Below the pieces are notes generated by a model, which was not told the DNA's origin, did no database searches, and was given only the letters and a program-made list of their open reading frames with translations. 64,000 nt of DNA, taken from assembly GCF_965277665.1 (NCBI RefSeq), contig NZ_OZ255835.1, forward strand, positions 868,001-932,000. Direction: 5' to 3'. Both the position numbers and the translations under genes were made by a program. This DNA comes from Lichenicoccus sp965277665. Its GTDB lineage: Bacteria > Pseudomonadota > Alphaproteobacteria > Acetobacterales > Acetobacteraceae. Of this stretch, positions 26,441 to 33,977 are shown one piece after another; the stretch's first letter is position 1, and the number at the start of each line of letters is the position of its first letter.

Positions 26441-27010
26441 ATGAACCCACCGGTCCTGAATGTCTTGGGCATCATCGGGCGGTCCGGCAGCGGCAAGACC
26501 ACCCTGCTGACGGCGCTGCTGCCACGCCTGGCGCGCCTGGGCCTGCTGGTCTCGACGGTGAAGCATACCCATCATGCGGTCGACCTGGACCGGCCGGGAA
26601 AGGATAGCTGGCGGCATCGCGAGGCCGGCGCGCACGAGGTCCTGCTGGTCGGGGACCAGCGGTGGGCGCTGCTGCATGAGCGCCGCGCGACGCCGCCGGA
26701 CGAAGGCGGCCTCGCAGAGCTGCTGCCGCGCCTGGCGCCGGTCGACCTGGTGCTGGTCGAAGGCTTCGCCCGCACTCCCGGCCCGCGGCTGGAGGTCTTG
26801 CGGCAGCAGGTGGCGGCACAGCCCGGCAGGCGCCCGCTCTGGCCCGGCGATGCCGGCGTGGAGGCGGTGGCCAGCGATATCCGGCCGCCCGGCTGCGACC
26901 GCCACTGGCTGCAGCTGGACGACCATGCGGCGATCTGCGGGTGGATCAGGCAACGGTTCCAGCTCTGCAACGATATCGACCCTTCGGCGTGTACGGACAA
27001 CATCTCTTGA
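26441..27010 (+). CDS. mobB: Molybdopterin-guanine dinucleotide biosynthesis adaptor MobB
   Basis: 189 residues; a GTP-binding protein assisting molybdopterin-guanine dinucleotide formation. P-loop GRSGSGKTTLL, then VSTVKHTHHAVDLDRPGKDSW (the conserved K-H-x-H-H and D-x-G-K-D-S region) and VLVEGFARTPGPRLEV. It lies 46 bp after pgsA and upstream of moaD/moaE, in keeping with a molybdenum cofactor neighbourhood. The C-terminal about 30 residues are not recognised. Confidence 0.9.
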   Translation: MNPPVLNVLGIIGRSGSGKTTLLTALLPRLARLGLLVSTVKHTHHAVDLDRPGKDSWRHREAGAHEVLLVGDQRWALLHERRATPPDEGGLAELLPRLAPVDLVLVEGFARTPGPRLEVLRQQVAAQPGRRPLWPGDAGVEAVASDIRPPGCDRHWLQLDDHAAICGWIRQRFQLCNDIDPSACTDNIS

Positions 27011-27075
27011 GCATTGCAGCCCGGACATGCAATTTGCAGCCGGGAGCGGTGGCGACACCGCGAGGGGATCTTGAA

Positions 27076-27753
27076 ATGCGGCGTTCTGCCTTGATCGGCA
27101 CGTTGGTGCTTCCGTCGGTTCTGTTTCTCGGCGGCTGCTCTGGCCTTGATAAATTCTTCCACGATACCGTCACGCTGCCGGGAATGAACCCGAACCTGCC
27201 GTCGGGACTGAGCGAAAACCAGACCCGCTCGGAGGGCCACGGCGTCGGTGAGGTGCCGCTGCTGCCGGAGCCCGGCAATGTCTGGCCCGGTCCGCCGCAG
27301 CCGTTGCCGACGCTCGGCGACGTGTCGCGGGAGCAGGGCAACGGGCTCGGCGGCGACTCCAGCACCCGCACGCCGCTCGGCGGCAGCGCGTCCGGCGGCC
27401 CGTCGCTGCGCGACGGCAACAGCATGGGCATCGGCGAGAACGATGCCATCGAGCACGGCGCACCCACGGATACGATCAGCGGGTCCGGATCGCCGGGAGC
27501 GCATGGCAGCGCCGGGGACAGTGCTGGGGGCAACAGCCTGGGGGGCAACAGCCTGGGGAGTGACGGCTTCGGCGGTGCCGGCGGCAGTCTTGCCGACCAT
27601 GTCGGCGAAACGCCGCCCCGGACGAAGCCGGGCAACGGCGATGGCGGCGGCAACGGCAAGGCGCACGCGATCGTCATCCCCAACGGAGATGGCACGAGCA
27701 CCGTGATCGGACCCGACGGCAGCGTGCAGACGGTCACCGGTACCCCCAAATAG
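27076..27753 (+). CDS. Gly/Ser/Pro-rich lipoprotein of unknown function
   Basis: 225 residues. ATG at 27076 after a GAGGGG element. A signal peptide with lipobox FLGGC (Cys about 21) leads to a short ordered part (LDKFFHDTVTLPGMNPNLPSG). A long low-complexity region rich in Gly, Ser and Pro follows, then a short C-terminus (HAIVIPNGDGTSTVIGPDG). Two exact 15-bp units encode GGNSL repeats. It is not assigned to a family. It lies between mobB and moaD on the same strand, so it is probably co-transcribed, but a molybdenum role is only a guess from position. Confidence 0.65.
   Translation: MRRSALIGTLVLPSVLFLGGCSGLDKFFHDTVTLPGMNPNLPSGLSENQTRSEGHGVGEVPLLPEPGNVWPGPPQPLPTLGDVSREQGNGLGGDSSTRTPLGGSASGGPSLRDGNSMGIGENDAIEHGAPTDTISGSGSPGAHGSAGDSAGGNSLGGNSLGSDGFGGAGGSLADHVGETPPRTKPGNGDGGGNGKAHAIVIPNGDGTSTVIGPDGSVQTVTGTPK
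27526..27555. repeat. Two exact 15-bp units in the lipoprotein gene
   Basis: gggggcaacagcctg is present twice in a row (27526-27540, 27541-27555), encoding G-G-N-S-L twice in a glycine-rich stretch. Confidence 0.9.
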
Positions 27754-27779
27754 GGTCCGCAACTGTCCGGTCGACTTCC

Positions 27780-28052
27780 ATGTCAGCGCAATCGGCGCCC
27801 CTGCGCATCCTCTACTTCGCCTGGCTCAAGGACCGGCTCGGCCGCGCCGAGGACCGGCTCGACCTGCCGCCCGGTGTCGCCGACGTGGCGTCCCTGCGTG
27901 CCTGGCTGCAGGCGCGCGATCCGGTGTTCCACGGCATCTTCAGCGCCGGCGGCAGGGTGCGCGCGGCGGTCAACCAGGAATTCGCCGGCGATGCCACCCC
28001 GGTGCGCGGCGGCGACGAGATCGCGTTCTTCCCCCCGGTGACCGGCGGCTGA
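27780..28052 (+). CDS. moaD: Molybdopterin synthase sulfur carrier subunit
   Basis: 90 residues with a ubiquitin-like fold. It carries the sulfur for dithiolene formation on its C-terminal Gly-Gly, visible as AFFPPVTGG. N-terminal LRILYFAWLKDRLGRAED is typical. The stop TGA overlaps the moaE ATG by one base, so the two subunits of molybdopterin synthase are translationally coupled. Confidence 0.94.
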   Translation: MSAQSAPLRILYFAWLKDRLGRAEDRLDLPPGVADVASLRAWLQARDPVFHGIFSAGGRVRAAVNQEFAGDATPVRGGDEIAFFPPVTGG

Positions 28053-28501
28053 TGCTCCGCGTCGCCGTCCAGGCCGAGCCGTTCGATGCCGGGGCCGAGA
28101 TCGCGGCCCTGGCGGCCTCCGGCGCCGGCGGCCTGGCCAGCTTCATCGGCCTCGTCCGCGGCGGCGGCGGCCTGCAGGCCCTGCGGCTGGAGCATTATCC
28201 CGGCATGACCGAGCGGGCCATCGCCAGGGTCGCCCAGGAAGCGGCGCGGCGCTTCGACCTGCTCGGCTGCACCGTGATCCACCGCATCGGCGACCTGGAG
28301 GTCGCGGCGCAGATCGTCCTGGTGCTGGCGGCGTCCCGGCACCGCCATTCGGCGCTGGATGCGACCGGCTACATGATCGACTGGCTGAAGACCGGCGCCC
28401 CATTCTGGAAGCAGGAGCTGTTCGCCGATGGCAGGACGGCCTGGGTCGAGGCGCGCGAGGCGGATGAAACGGCAGCCGCTCGCTGGGATGGGGCAGGCTA
28501 G
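28052..28501 (+). CDS. moaE: Molybdopterin synthase catalytic subunit
   Basis: 149 residues; inserts two sulfurs into cyclic pyranopterin monophosphate. Motifs: SFIGLVRGGGGLQALRLEHYPGMTE, VIHRIGDLEVAAQIVLV, SRHRHSAL, and the catalytic lysine segment MIDWLKTGAPFWKQEL. Partner of MoaD, immediately upstream. bioF follows 11 bp downstream. Confidence 0.94.
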   Translation: MLRVAVQAEPFDAGAEIAALAASGAGGLASFIGLVRGGGGLQALRLEHYPGMTERAIARVAQEAARRFDLLGCTVIHRIGDLEVAAQIVLVLAASRHRHSALDATGYMIDWLKTGAPFWKQELFADGRTAWVEAREADETAAARWDGAG

Positions 28502-28512
28502 ACGAGACAGTC

Positions 28513-29697
28513 ATGGGTACGCGCACCGACAGACTGTTTGGCGAGGCGCTGGATGCGCTGGCGGAGCGCCGGCTGCGGCGCATCCTGCGGCCGGTGCAGC
28601 CCGGCGCCCCAGGGCAGCTGTGCCGCGATGGCCGGACGCTGCTCAACCTCTCCGGCAACGACTATCTCGGCCTGTCCCGGCATCCGCTGGTGGTCGCGCG
28701 TGCCGTCGCCTGGACGCGGGAGCTCGGCACCGGCGCCGGCGCCTCGCGGCTGGTCAGCGGCACCCTGGAGGCGCACGCCCGTATCGAGACGCGGCTGGCC
28801 GCCTTCAAGGGCTGCGAGGCCGCCTTGCTGTTCGCGTCCGGCTGGCAGGCCAACGCGTCGGTGCTGCCGGCGCTGCTGCGGGCGGCGGCGCGGCTGGGCG
28901 AGCCGCTGGTGTTCGCCGACCGGCTCAACCATGCCAGCCTGCACCAGGGCTGCGCCGCGGCCGGCATCCGCCAGGTGCGCTACCGGCACAACGACCTCGA
29001 TCATCTGCAGCGTCTGCTCGCGGCCCGGCGCGGGCACGCCGGCCTGTGCTTCATCCTCACCGAAAGCGTCTTCAGCATGGATGGCGACCGGGCCGACCTG
29101 CCCCGGCTGGCCGCCATCGCGCAGGCGCACGAGGCGTTCCTCTATGTCGACGAGGCGCACGCGACCGGCGTGCTCGGGCCGCAGGGACGCGGGCTCAGCG
29201 CCGGCATCGCCGGCATCGACTGCGTCATGGGCACGCTGAGCAAGGCGTTCGGCAGCTTCGGCGCGTATGTCGCCGGCTCGCACGGGCTGTGCGACCTGCT
29301 CGTCAACACCTGCTCGGGCTTCATCCACACCACCGCCCTGCCGCCGCCGGTGCTCGGCGCCATCGATGCGGCGCTCGACCTGGTGCCGGCGATGGATGCC
29401 GAGCGCCGCCATCTGGACGGCCAGTCCGCCCGGCTGCGCGCCGCCCTGCTGGAGCTCGGCATCGAGACCGCCGGCGCGTCCACCCAGATCGTGCCGGCGC
29501 TGCTGGGCAGCCCGGAGCGTGCGCTGGCGGTCAGCGCGGCCCTCGAGCGCCGCGGCGTGCTGGCGGCCGCGATCCGGCCGCCGACGGTGCCGGCCAACAC
29601 CGCCCGGATCCGCTTCGCGCTTGCCGCGACGCATGACGAGGCGGCCATCGGACAGCTGATCGACCTGCTGCCCGACTGCCTGCGCGAGGCGGCGTGA
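28513..29697 (+). CDS. bioF: 8-amino-7-oxononanoate synthase
   Basis: 394 residues; a PLP enzyme that joins pimeloyl-ACP (or -CoA) and alanine, the first step of biotin ring assembly. LSGNDYLGLSRHP and GAGASRLVSGT near the N-terminus, DEAHATGVLGPQG, and the PLP lysine in MGTLSKAFGSFGAYV. The overlapping GTG start of the next gene (4 bases) indicates a bioF-bioH-bioCD operon. bioA and bioB are not in this window. Confidence 0.93.
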   Translation: MGTRTDRLFGEALDALAERRLRRILRPVQPGAPGQLCRDGRTLLNLSGNDYLGLSRHPLVVARAVAWTRELGTGAGASRLVSGTLEAHARIETRLAAFKGCEAALLFASGWQANASVLPALLRAAARLGEPLVFADRLNHASLHQGCAAAGIRQVRYRHNDLDHLQRLLAARRGHAGLCFILTESVFSMDGDRADLPRLAAIAQAHEAFLYVDEAHATGVLGPQGRGLSAGIAGIDCVMGTLSKAFGSFGAYVAGSHGLCDLLVNTCSGFIHTTALPPPVLGAIDAALDLVPAMDAERRHLDGQSARLRAALLELGIETAGASTQIVPALLGSPERALAVSAALERRGVLAAAIRPPTVPANTARIRFALAATHDEAAIGQLIDLLPDCLREAA

Positions 29698-30332
29698 CGC
29701 CGTCGCTGTGCTTCGCGCGCGGCTGGGCGATGCCGCCCTCGTTCTGGGACCCGGTGCGGGCGCTGCTGCCGCCGGAGCTCCTGGTGGAGAAAGGAGCGAC
29801 CGCGCGGTCGGTGCTGGCCGTGGGCCATTCGCTCGGCCTGATGCAGCTGCTGGCCGTAGCCCCGCATCCGCTGGCCGGGCTGATCGCCATCAACGGCTTC
29901 AGCCGGTTTGTACGCGGGCCCGACCATCCGGACGGGATCGACCCGCGCATCCTGCAGCGTTTGGCGCAGCGGCTGCAGCGGCACCCGGCTGCCACCGTCG
30001 CCGAGTTCCGCACGCGGTGCGGCCTCGCGATGACGGAGCGCGAGGAGCCGCCATGCGACCTCGCAACGCTCGCCGCGGGACTTCGCCTGCTGCAGGAGGC
30101 GGACAGCCGGGCCGCGCTCGCCGCTCTGACCTGCCCGGTGCTGGCGCTGGCCGGCACCGGGGATGCGGTTGCGACCCCGGCGCTCAGCCGGGCCTGCTTT
30201 GCCGGCCTCCGCCCGCTGGCGGACGGGCAGCCGGGGCTGCGATGGGTGGAGCAGGGCGGCCATATCCTGCCGCTCAGCCATCCGCAGGCCTGCGTTGCCG
30301 GCATCCTCGACCTGCTGGCGGTCCTCGGATGA
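29694..30332 (+). CDS. Compact alpha/beta hydrolase, probable pimeloyl-ACP methyl ester esterase
   Basis: 212 residues. The nucleophile elbow is GHSLG (Ser about 46), the acid is in GTGDAVATP, and the His is in EQGGHILPLSHP. BioH-type esterases remove the methyl group that BioC adds during pimelate chain elongation; position between bioF and bioC makes that role likely. The protein is about 40 residues shorter than E. coli BioH, mainly at the N-terminus and cap, and might instead belong to another demethylase class such as BioG. GTG start at 29694 overlaps bioF; the stop overlaps bioCD by four bases (ATGA). Confidence 0.78.
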   Translation: MTPSLCFARGWAMPPSFWDPVRALLPPELLVEKGATARSVLAVGHSLGLMQLLAVAPHPLAGLIAINGFSRFVRGPDHPDGIDPRILQRLAQRLQRHPAATVAEFRTRCGLAMTEREEPPCDLATLAAGLRLLQEADSRAALAALTCPVLALAGTGDAVATPALSRACFAGLRPLADGQPGLRWVEQGGHILPLSHPQACVAGILDLLAVLG

Positions 30333-31777
30333 GCCGGGCGCAAGCGGTCGGCGCCCGGTTCGGCGCCGCCGCGGATCGTTACGATCACCATGCGGCGGTG
30401 CAGCGGACGGTGGCCGCGCGCCTGGCCGACCGAATTCTTGCCGCCGGCTTGCCCGCCGCCCCGCGTATCCTGGAATTCGGCGCCGGCACCGGCCTGCTCA
30501 CCGACGCCCTGCACAGCCGCCTTGCCGGCAGCGGCCATGCACCGGACTGGACGGTGACCGACGTCTCGCCGGCCATGGTGGCACGCAGCCGCGCGACTCG
30601 CGCCGGCCACGCCGCCACGCGCTTCCTCTCGATGGACGCCGAGCGGCCGTCGGTGCGTGGCGGCTACGACCTGATCTGCGGCAGCCTCGCGATGCAGTGG
30701 TTCTCCGACCGCCCTGCGACCCTGCGCCGCCTGGCCGGCCTGCTCGCGCCGGGCGGCCTGCTCGCCGTCTCCACCCTGTGCAGCGGCAGCTTCGCCGCCT
30801 GGCACGCCGCCCTGCGCGCCGAGGGCCTGCAGCCCGCGGCGCCCGATCTCCCCGGGGCGGCGGTTCTGCAAGCCGAATGGCCCGGTGGCGGCGTTGGCGC
30901 GTGGTCCTGCGAGACCGTGCTGCAGGCGCACCAGAGCGGCATCGGCTTCCTGCGCGGTCTGCGGGCGGTCGGCGCCGACCTTTCGCGCGCGGATGTGCGT
31001 CCGGCGGAGCCGCTTGCTTTGCGTCGCGCACTGCGCCGCTTCGAGCGCGAGCACGCCGCCACGGCGGAATACCGGATCGGCACCGGGCTGTTCCGCCGCA
31101 GCGTCGGAAGCGGTGTGTTCGTGACCGGCACCGGCACCGGGATCGGCAAGACCCTGGTCGCCGCCTGCCTCGCCCGCGCCTGGAATGCCGCCTACTGGAA
31201 GCCGCTGCAGACCGGGATCGACACCGAAGCCGGCGACAGCGAGACCGTCGGCCGGCTCGCACGCCTGCCGCCGGAGCAGGTGCTGCCGCCCGCCTGCGTC
31301 CTGCGCGCGCCGCTCTCGCCGGAGGCTGCTGCTGCCCTGGAAGGGGTTGCGATCGACTTCGACGGCATCCGGCTGCCGCCGCACGGCGACCGGCCGGTCG
31401 TCGTCGAGGGCGCCGGCGGCCTGATGGTGCCGATCGCCGACGGCGCCATGATGATCGACCTGATGGCGCGGCTTGCCTTGCCCGTGGTGCTGGTCGCATC
31501 CAGCATGCTCGGCACCATCAACCACACGCTGCTCAGTCTCGAAGCGCTGCGCGCCCGCGGCATTCCCGTTGCGGGGGTCGTTCTCAACGGGCCGCCCTCG
31601 GACGGCAACCGGGACGCGATCCGACGCTACGGGCGGGTGCGGGTTCTGGCGGAACTGCCGATGTTCGACCGCGTCGATGCCGCGGCGATCGACCAGGCGG
31701 CCGGGTGGATGCCTTCGTTGCGTCGCCTTGAGGAAGGCGAGGGCGCCGCCCTCGACCCGCCGGGGACCCGCCTTTGA
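30329..31777 (+). CDS. Fused malonyl-ACP O-methyltransferase / dethiobiotin synthetase (BioC-BioD)
   Basis: 482 residues in one uninterrupted frame. Residues 1-258 are BioC: VGARFGAAADRYDHHAAVQ, SAM motif LEFGAGTGLLTDAL (48-61), and GSLAMQWFSD. Residues 262-482 are BioD: P-loop GTGTGIGKT (267-275), the carbamate lysine in WKPLQTGIDTE (about 291), VVEGAGGLMVPI, and SSMLGTINHTLLSLEAL. BioC starts pimelate synthesis by methylating malonyl-ACP; BioD closes the ureido ring. Both domains look complete with no start or stop between them, so this is a true fusion. The last residues (EEGEGAALDPPGTRL) are not conserved. Confidence 0.9.
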   Translation: MSRAQAVGARFGAAADRYDHHAAVQRTVAARLADRILAAGLPAAPRILEFGAGTGLLTDALHSRLAGSGHAPDWTVTDVSPAMVARSRATRAGHAATRFLSMDAERPSVRGGYDLICGSLAMQWFSDRPATLRRLAGLLAPGGLLAVSTLCSGSFAAWHAALRAEGLQPAAPDLPGAAVLQAEWPGGGVGAWSCETVLQAHQSGIGFLRGLRAVGADLSRADVRPAEPLALRRALRRFEREHAATAEYRIGTGLFRRSVGSGVFVTGTGTGIGKTLVAACLARAWNAAYWKPLQTGIDTEAGDSETVGRLARLPPEQVLPPACVLRAPLSPEAAAALEGVAIDFDGIRLPPHGDRPVVVEGAGGLMVPIADGAMMIDLMARLALPVVLVASSMLGTINHTLLSLEALRARGIPVAGVVLNGPPSDGNRDAIRRYGRVRVLAELPMFDRVDAAAIDQAAGWMPSLRRLEEGEGAALDPPGTRL

Positions 31778-31994
31778 GCAGCCGGGCGAAACACCAACCA
31801 AGCCGCTTGGGCACGAGGAAGGGGAAGGGGCCGGGAAGAGCGCCGCTTGGGAGCAGCGGGTAGAACGGAAGGCGAAGGAGGTCGAGCGCCAGCGTGCGCG
31901 GGCCAAGGAACGGGAGCGGCAAGGACTGACGCTGGAACCGGAGCATGACCGCGAGCGAGAGAGACAGTCGCGCGGGTTAGGGCCGGGCAGGTAG
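31778..31994 (+). pseudogene. Remnant of a charged C-terminal tail (possible mobilisation protein)
   Basis: A frame open up to the stop at 31992-31994 encodes a strongly charged Arg/Glu-rich tail (EQRVERKAKEVERQRARAKERE, shortened here to ERKAKEVERQRARAKERE). It has no start codon of its own downstream of bioCD. It looks like the 3' end of a longer gene, possibly a relaxase or mobilisation protein, left at the edge of an inserted patch. The assignment is a guess; the truncation is inferred from the missing N-terminal part. Confidence 0.3.
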
Positions 31995-32008
31995 CCACCG
32001 GGCTCAGC

Positions 32009-32046
32009 TACAGCACCGCTGTTGATCTTTATACAGCAATGCTGTA
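32009..32046 (+). promoter_or_regulatory. Two operator-like palindromes before the toxin-antitoxin genes
   Basis: TACAGCA-A-TGCTGTA (32032-32046) is a perfect 7-bp inverted repeat. Just upstream ACAGC-ACC-GCTGT (32010-32022) is a second one with the same half-site. They precede the toxin start by 10-47 bp in an AT-rich stretch. This is the expected layout for autoregulation by the antitoxin. Confidence 0.6.
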
Positions 32047-32055
32047 ATAGGCATC

Positions 32056-32391
32056 ATGCTGCATGCAGTGTTGGAAACGTCGATCTTCAGTCGTCGTGCC
32101 GATGCGCTGCTGTCGGCAGAGGATCGGGCTGACCTGATTGATACGCTTGCCCACGATCCGCAGGCTGGTGACGTGATGCCCGGTCTTGGCGGGGTGCGAA
32201 AGCTGCGCTTCGCGCCGAAGGGCCGAGGCAAGAGCGGCGGGTTCCGAGTGATCTACTACGCGCTGACTGAGAGCCAGCCCATCCTTGCCCTGCTGATCTA
32301 CGGCAAGAATGAGCAGGGCGACCTCAGCTCGGCACAGCGCAAGGTCGTGGCCGCCTTGGCGGCAGGGATGAAACAGGGAGCAGGATCATGA
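32056..32391 (+). CDS. RelE/HigB-type toxin
   Basis: 111 residues. The middle has the RelE-superfamily pattern LIDTLAHDPQAGDVMPGLGGVRKLRF followed by GRGKSGGFRVIYY and a C-terminal LLIYGKNEQGDLSSAQRK, as in HigB-2-like mRNA interferases. The gene comes before its antitoxin (toxin-first order) and overlaps it by four bases (ATGA). The patch is less GC-rich than its neighbours and lies between gene remnants, consistent with horizontal acquisition. Confidence 0.82.
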   Translation: MLHAVLETSIFSRRADALLSAEDRADLIDTLAHDPQAGDVMPGLGGVRKLRFAPKGRGKSGGFRVIYYALTESQPILALLIYGKNEQGDLSSAQRKVVAALAAGMKQGAGS

Positions 32392-32705
32392 CCGAGGCCG
32401 ATGACACTGATTTCGGGCGCGAGCTGATCGCCTCGATGCAAGAGGCCACCGCCATCATGCGGGGCGAGAAGGACGCGGCGCGCGTGCACCTTCCGCCCGG
32501 TGAGGTAGACGTGCGCGCTATCCGAGAGCGATTGGGCCTGACACGATCAGCTTTCGCGCAGCGATTTGGATTGGCCATCGCCGCAGTGCGCGATTGGGAG
32601 CAGGGACTCCGCCGGCCCGATCCCGCGGCACGCGTGCTCCTGATGGTCATTGCACGCAGCCCGGAGACGGTTGCTGAGGTGGTTGCCGAGGTCCAAGCGG
32701 CATAG
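32388..32705 (+). CDS. HigA-type antitoxin with XRE helix-turn-helix
   Basis: 105 residues. N-terminal toxin-binding segment (ELIASMQEATAIMRGEK), then VDVRAIRERLGLTRSAFAQRFGLAIAAVRDWEQG, a helix-turn-helix of the HigA-2 type. It neutralises the toxin upstream and probably represses the operon through the palindromes at 32009-32046. Confidence 0.84.
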   Translation: MTEADDTDFGRELIASMQEATAIMRGEKDAARVHLPPGEVDVRAIRERLGLTRSAFAQRFGLAIAAVRDWEQGLRRPDPAARVLLMVIARSPETVAEVVAEVQAA

Positions 32706-32798
32706 TGAAGGGATTGCGTCGGTCCGAATTTCAGGCCTGGGCTGGCAAACGAATCGCGAGCTCTCAAAGCACCCTCGGCGAAAAAGCCAAGAAACGGA

Positions 32799-32920
32799 TG
32801 GTGCTGTCGGATCGCGAGAAACAGCAGCTCAAGGCAATGATTGACGCGGGACAGTCGCTACCCCCACCCGCTACAAGGCCGTACTTCTTAATCAGCAATC
32901 GGCGTGATCTCAACTGCGCC
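32799..32920 (+). pseudogene. Frameshifted N-terminal remnant, possibly of a DNA methyltransferase
   Basis: The frame MVLSDREKQQLKAMIDAGQSL resembles the N-terminus of a family of site-specific DNA methyltransferases (the 'LKAMI-AGE-LP-RYK-LLF' opening, recalled from memory). After LPPP the match continues in another frame as RYKAVLLNQQSA and then a stop. So a one-base shift and a stop have broken the gene, and no catalytic domain follows. Family identity is uncertain; the frame jump is visible. Confidence 0.35.
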
Positions 32921-33050
32921 GGGTGCTCGTACCGGCGTGCGGGCGAGCGGCAGCGGCCCCGATGGGTAGAGAAAGTTCGCTCCCGCCCTCTCGGCCTATG
33001 CCTATCACTTCGTCAAACGGCCGTTTGCCCGACACTGATGCACCGGCCCT

Positions 33051-33087
33051 AGAGCAAGACCGGCTCAAGTTGAGCCGGTCTTGCTCT
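33051..33087. terminator. 18-bp perfect hairpin downstream of the toxin-antitoxin patch
   Basis: An 18-bp stem beginning AGAGCAAGACCGGCTCAA, a single-base centre, and its exact reverse complement. There is no T-tract, so it may be a bidirectional hairpin barrier or a repeat unit rather than a classic intrinsic terminator. Confidence 0.55.
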
Positions 33088-33113
33088 ACCAGATTGATCT
33101 AGAGACTGATTCA

Positions 33114-33140
33114 CGTCTCAGGCTGGTTCAGCCTGAGACG
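33114..33140. terminator. 12-bp perfect hairpin at the 3' end of lexA
   Basis: CGTCTCAGGCTG-GTT-CAGCCTGAGACG, nine bases beyond the lexA stop codon on the minus strand. It probably ends lexA transcription. Confidence 0.6.
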
Positions 33141-33148
33141 ATCAGGCT

Positions 33149-33919
33149 CTAGTAGCGCCTCAGCAGGCCGACCAGGCGGCCCTGCACGCGCACCCGGTCG
33201 ACCGGGACGATCCGGGTCTCGTAGCGGGCGTTGGCGGGCTCCAGCGCGATCGCATTGCCGCGCCGGCGTAGCCGCTTGAGGGTCACTTCCTGGTCGTCGA
33301 TCAGCGCCACGATGATCTGCCCGTTCTCGGCCGTCTCCGCCTTGCGGATGATCACCGTGTCGCCGTCGAAAATGCCGGCCTCGATCATCGAGTCGCCGGC
33401 AACCTCCAGCGCATAATGCTCGCCGCTGCCGAGCAGCGACATCGGCACCTGCACATGCACGCCGGTGTCACGCAGCGCCTCGATCGGCAGGCCGGCGGCA
33501 ATGCGGCCATAGAGCGGCAGCTGCACTGCGCCGGCATCGGCTGCCGCCCGCACCCCGGGCAGGCGCTGGCTGAAATCGCCACGGATTACGTTCGGGGAGA
33601 AGGTGCCGGACTCGGGCGAGATGCCGGACTCGGGCGACATGCCGGACTCGGGGGCCTCGGCCGCATCCGCCGCTGCTGCCTCGGCTCCGGCACCTGCGCC
33701 GGGCCTGTCGGGCAGCCGCAACACCTCCAACGCGCGCGCGCGATGATGCCGCCGGCTCAGGAAGCCGCGCTCCTCCAGGGCCGAGATCAGGCGATGGATG
33801 CCGGATTTGGAGCGCAGGTGCAGCGCGTCCTTCATCTCGTCGAAACTCGGGGAGAAGCCGGTCTCCTTCAGGTGACGATCGATGAAGCCCAGCAATTCGT
33901 GCTGCTTGCGCGTGAGCAT
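33149..33919 (-). CDS. lexA: SOS repressor LexA
   Basis: 256 residues. N-terminal winged helix (MLTRKQHELLGFIDRHLKETG, FDEMKDALHLRSKSGIHRLI) and a C-terminal S24 autoprotease domain with Ser177 (GDSMIEAG) and Lys215 (VTLKRL). The self-cleavage bond Ala142-Gly143 lies in RIAAGLPIE. The linker (about 70-110) is longer than usual and includes PESG repeated three times from an 18-bp tandem array. A GTTC-N7-GTTC operator lies upstream, indicating autoregulation. It sits next to moeA, as often in alphaproteobacteria. Confidence 0.95.
   Translation of the reverse strand: MLTRKQHELLGFIDRHLKETGFSPSFDEMKDALHLRSKSGIHRLISALEERGFLSRRHHRARALEVLRLPDRPGAGAGAEAAAADAAEAPESGMSPESGISPESGTFSPNVIRGDFSQRLPGVRAAADAGAVQLPLYGRIAAGLPIEALRDTGVHVQVPMSLLGSGEHYALEVAGDSMIEAGIFDGDTVIIRKAETAENGQIIVALIDDQEVTLKRLRRRGNAIALEPANARYETRIVPVDRVRVQGRLVGLLRRY
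33604..33657. repeat. Three 18-bp tandem units in the lexA linker
   Basis: The unit tgccggactcgggcgaga is repeated at 33604, 33622 and 33640 with changes only near the end. It encodes S-P-E-S-G-x on the minus strand, between the DNA-binding and protease domains. Confidence 0.92.
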
Positions 33920-33977
33920 CGAAACATCCCATCGCCAGTTGGCCCATTGCTCTTGGCCAATCCGTCGCCGGCGACCT

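Larger units (their letters stand above)
32706..33148. other. Gap between antitoxin and lexA
   Basis: 443 bp without an intact gene. The first half holds the broken methyltransferase-like remnant. The second half ends in two strong palindromes (33051-33087 and 33114-33140). An open frame starting GTG at 32705 covers part of it, but its product resembles nothing I know beyond the remnant. Confidence 0.5.

Noticed and set aside
32705..33052. 115-residue open frame after the antitoxin
   Set aside because: Starts at GTG without support, and homology-like sequence switches frame inside it; interpreted as a decayed remnant instead.
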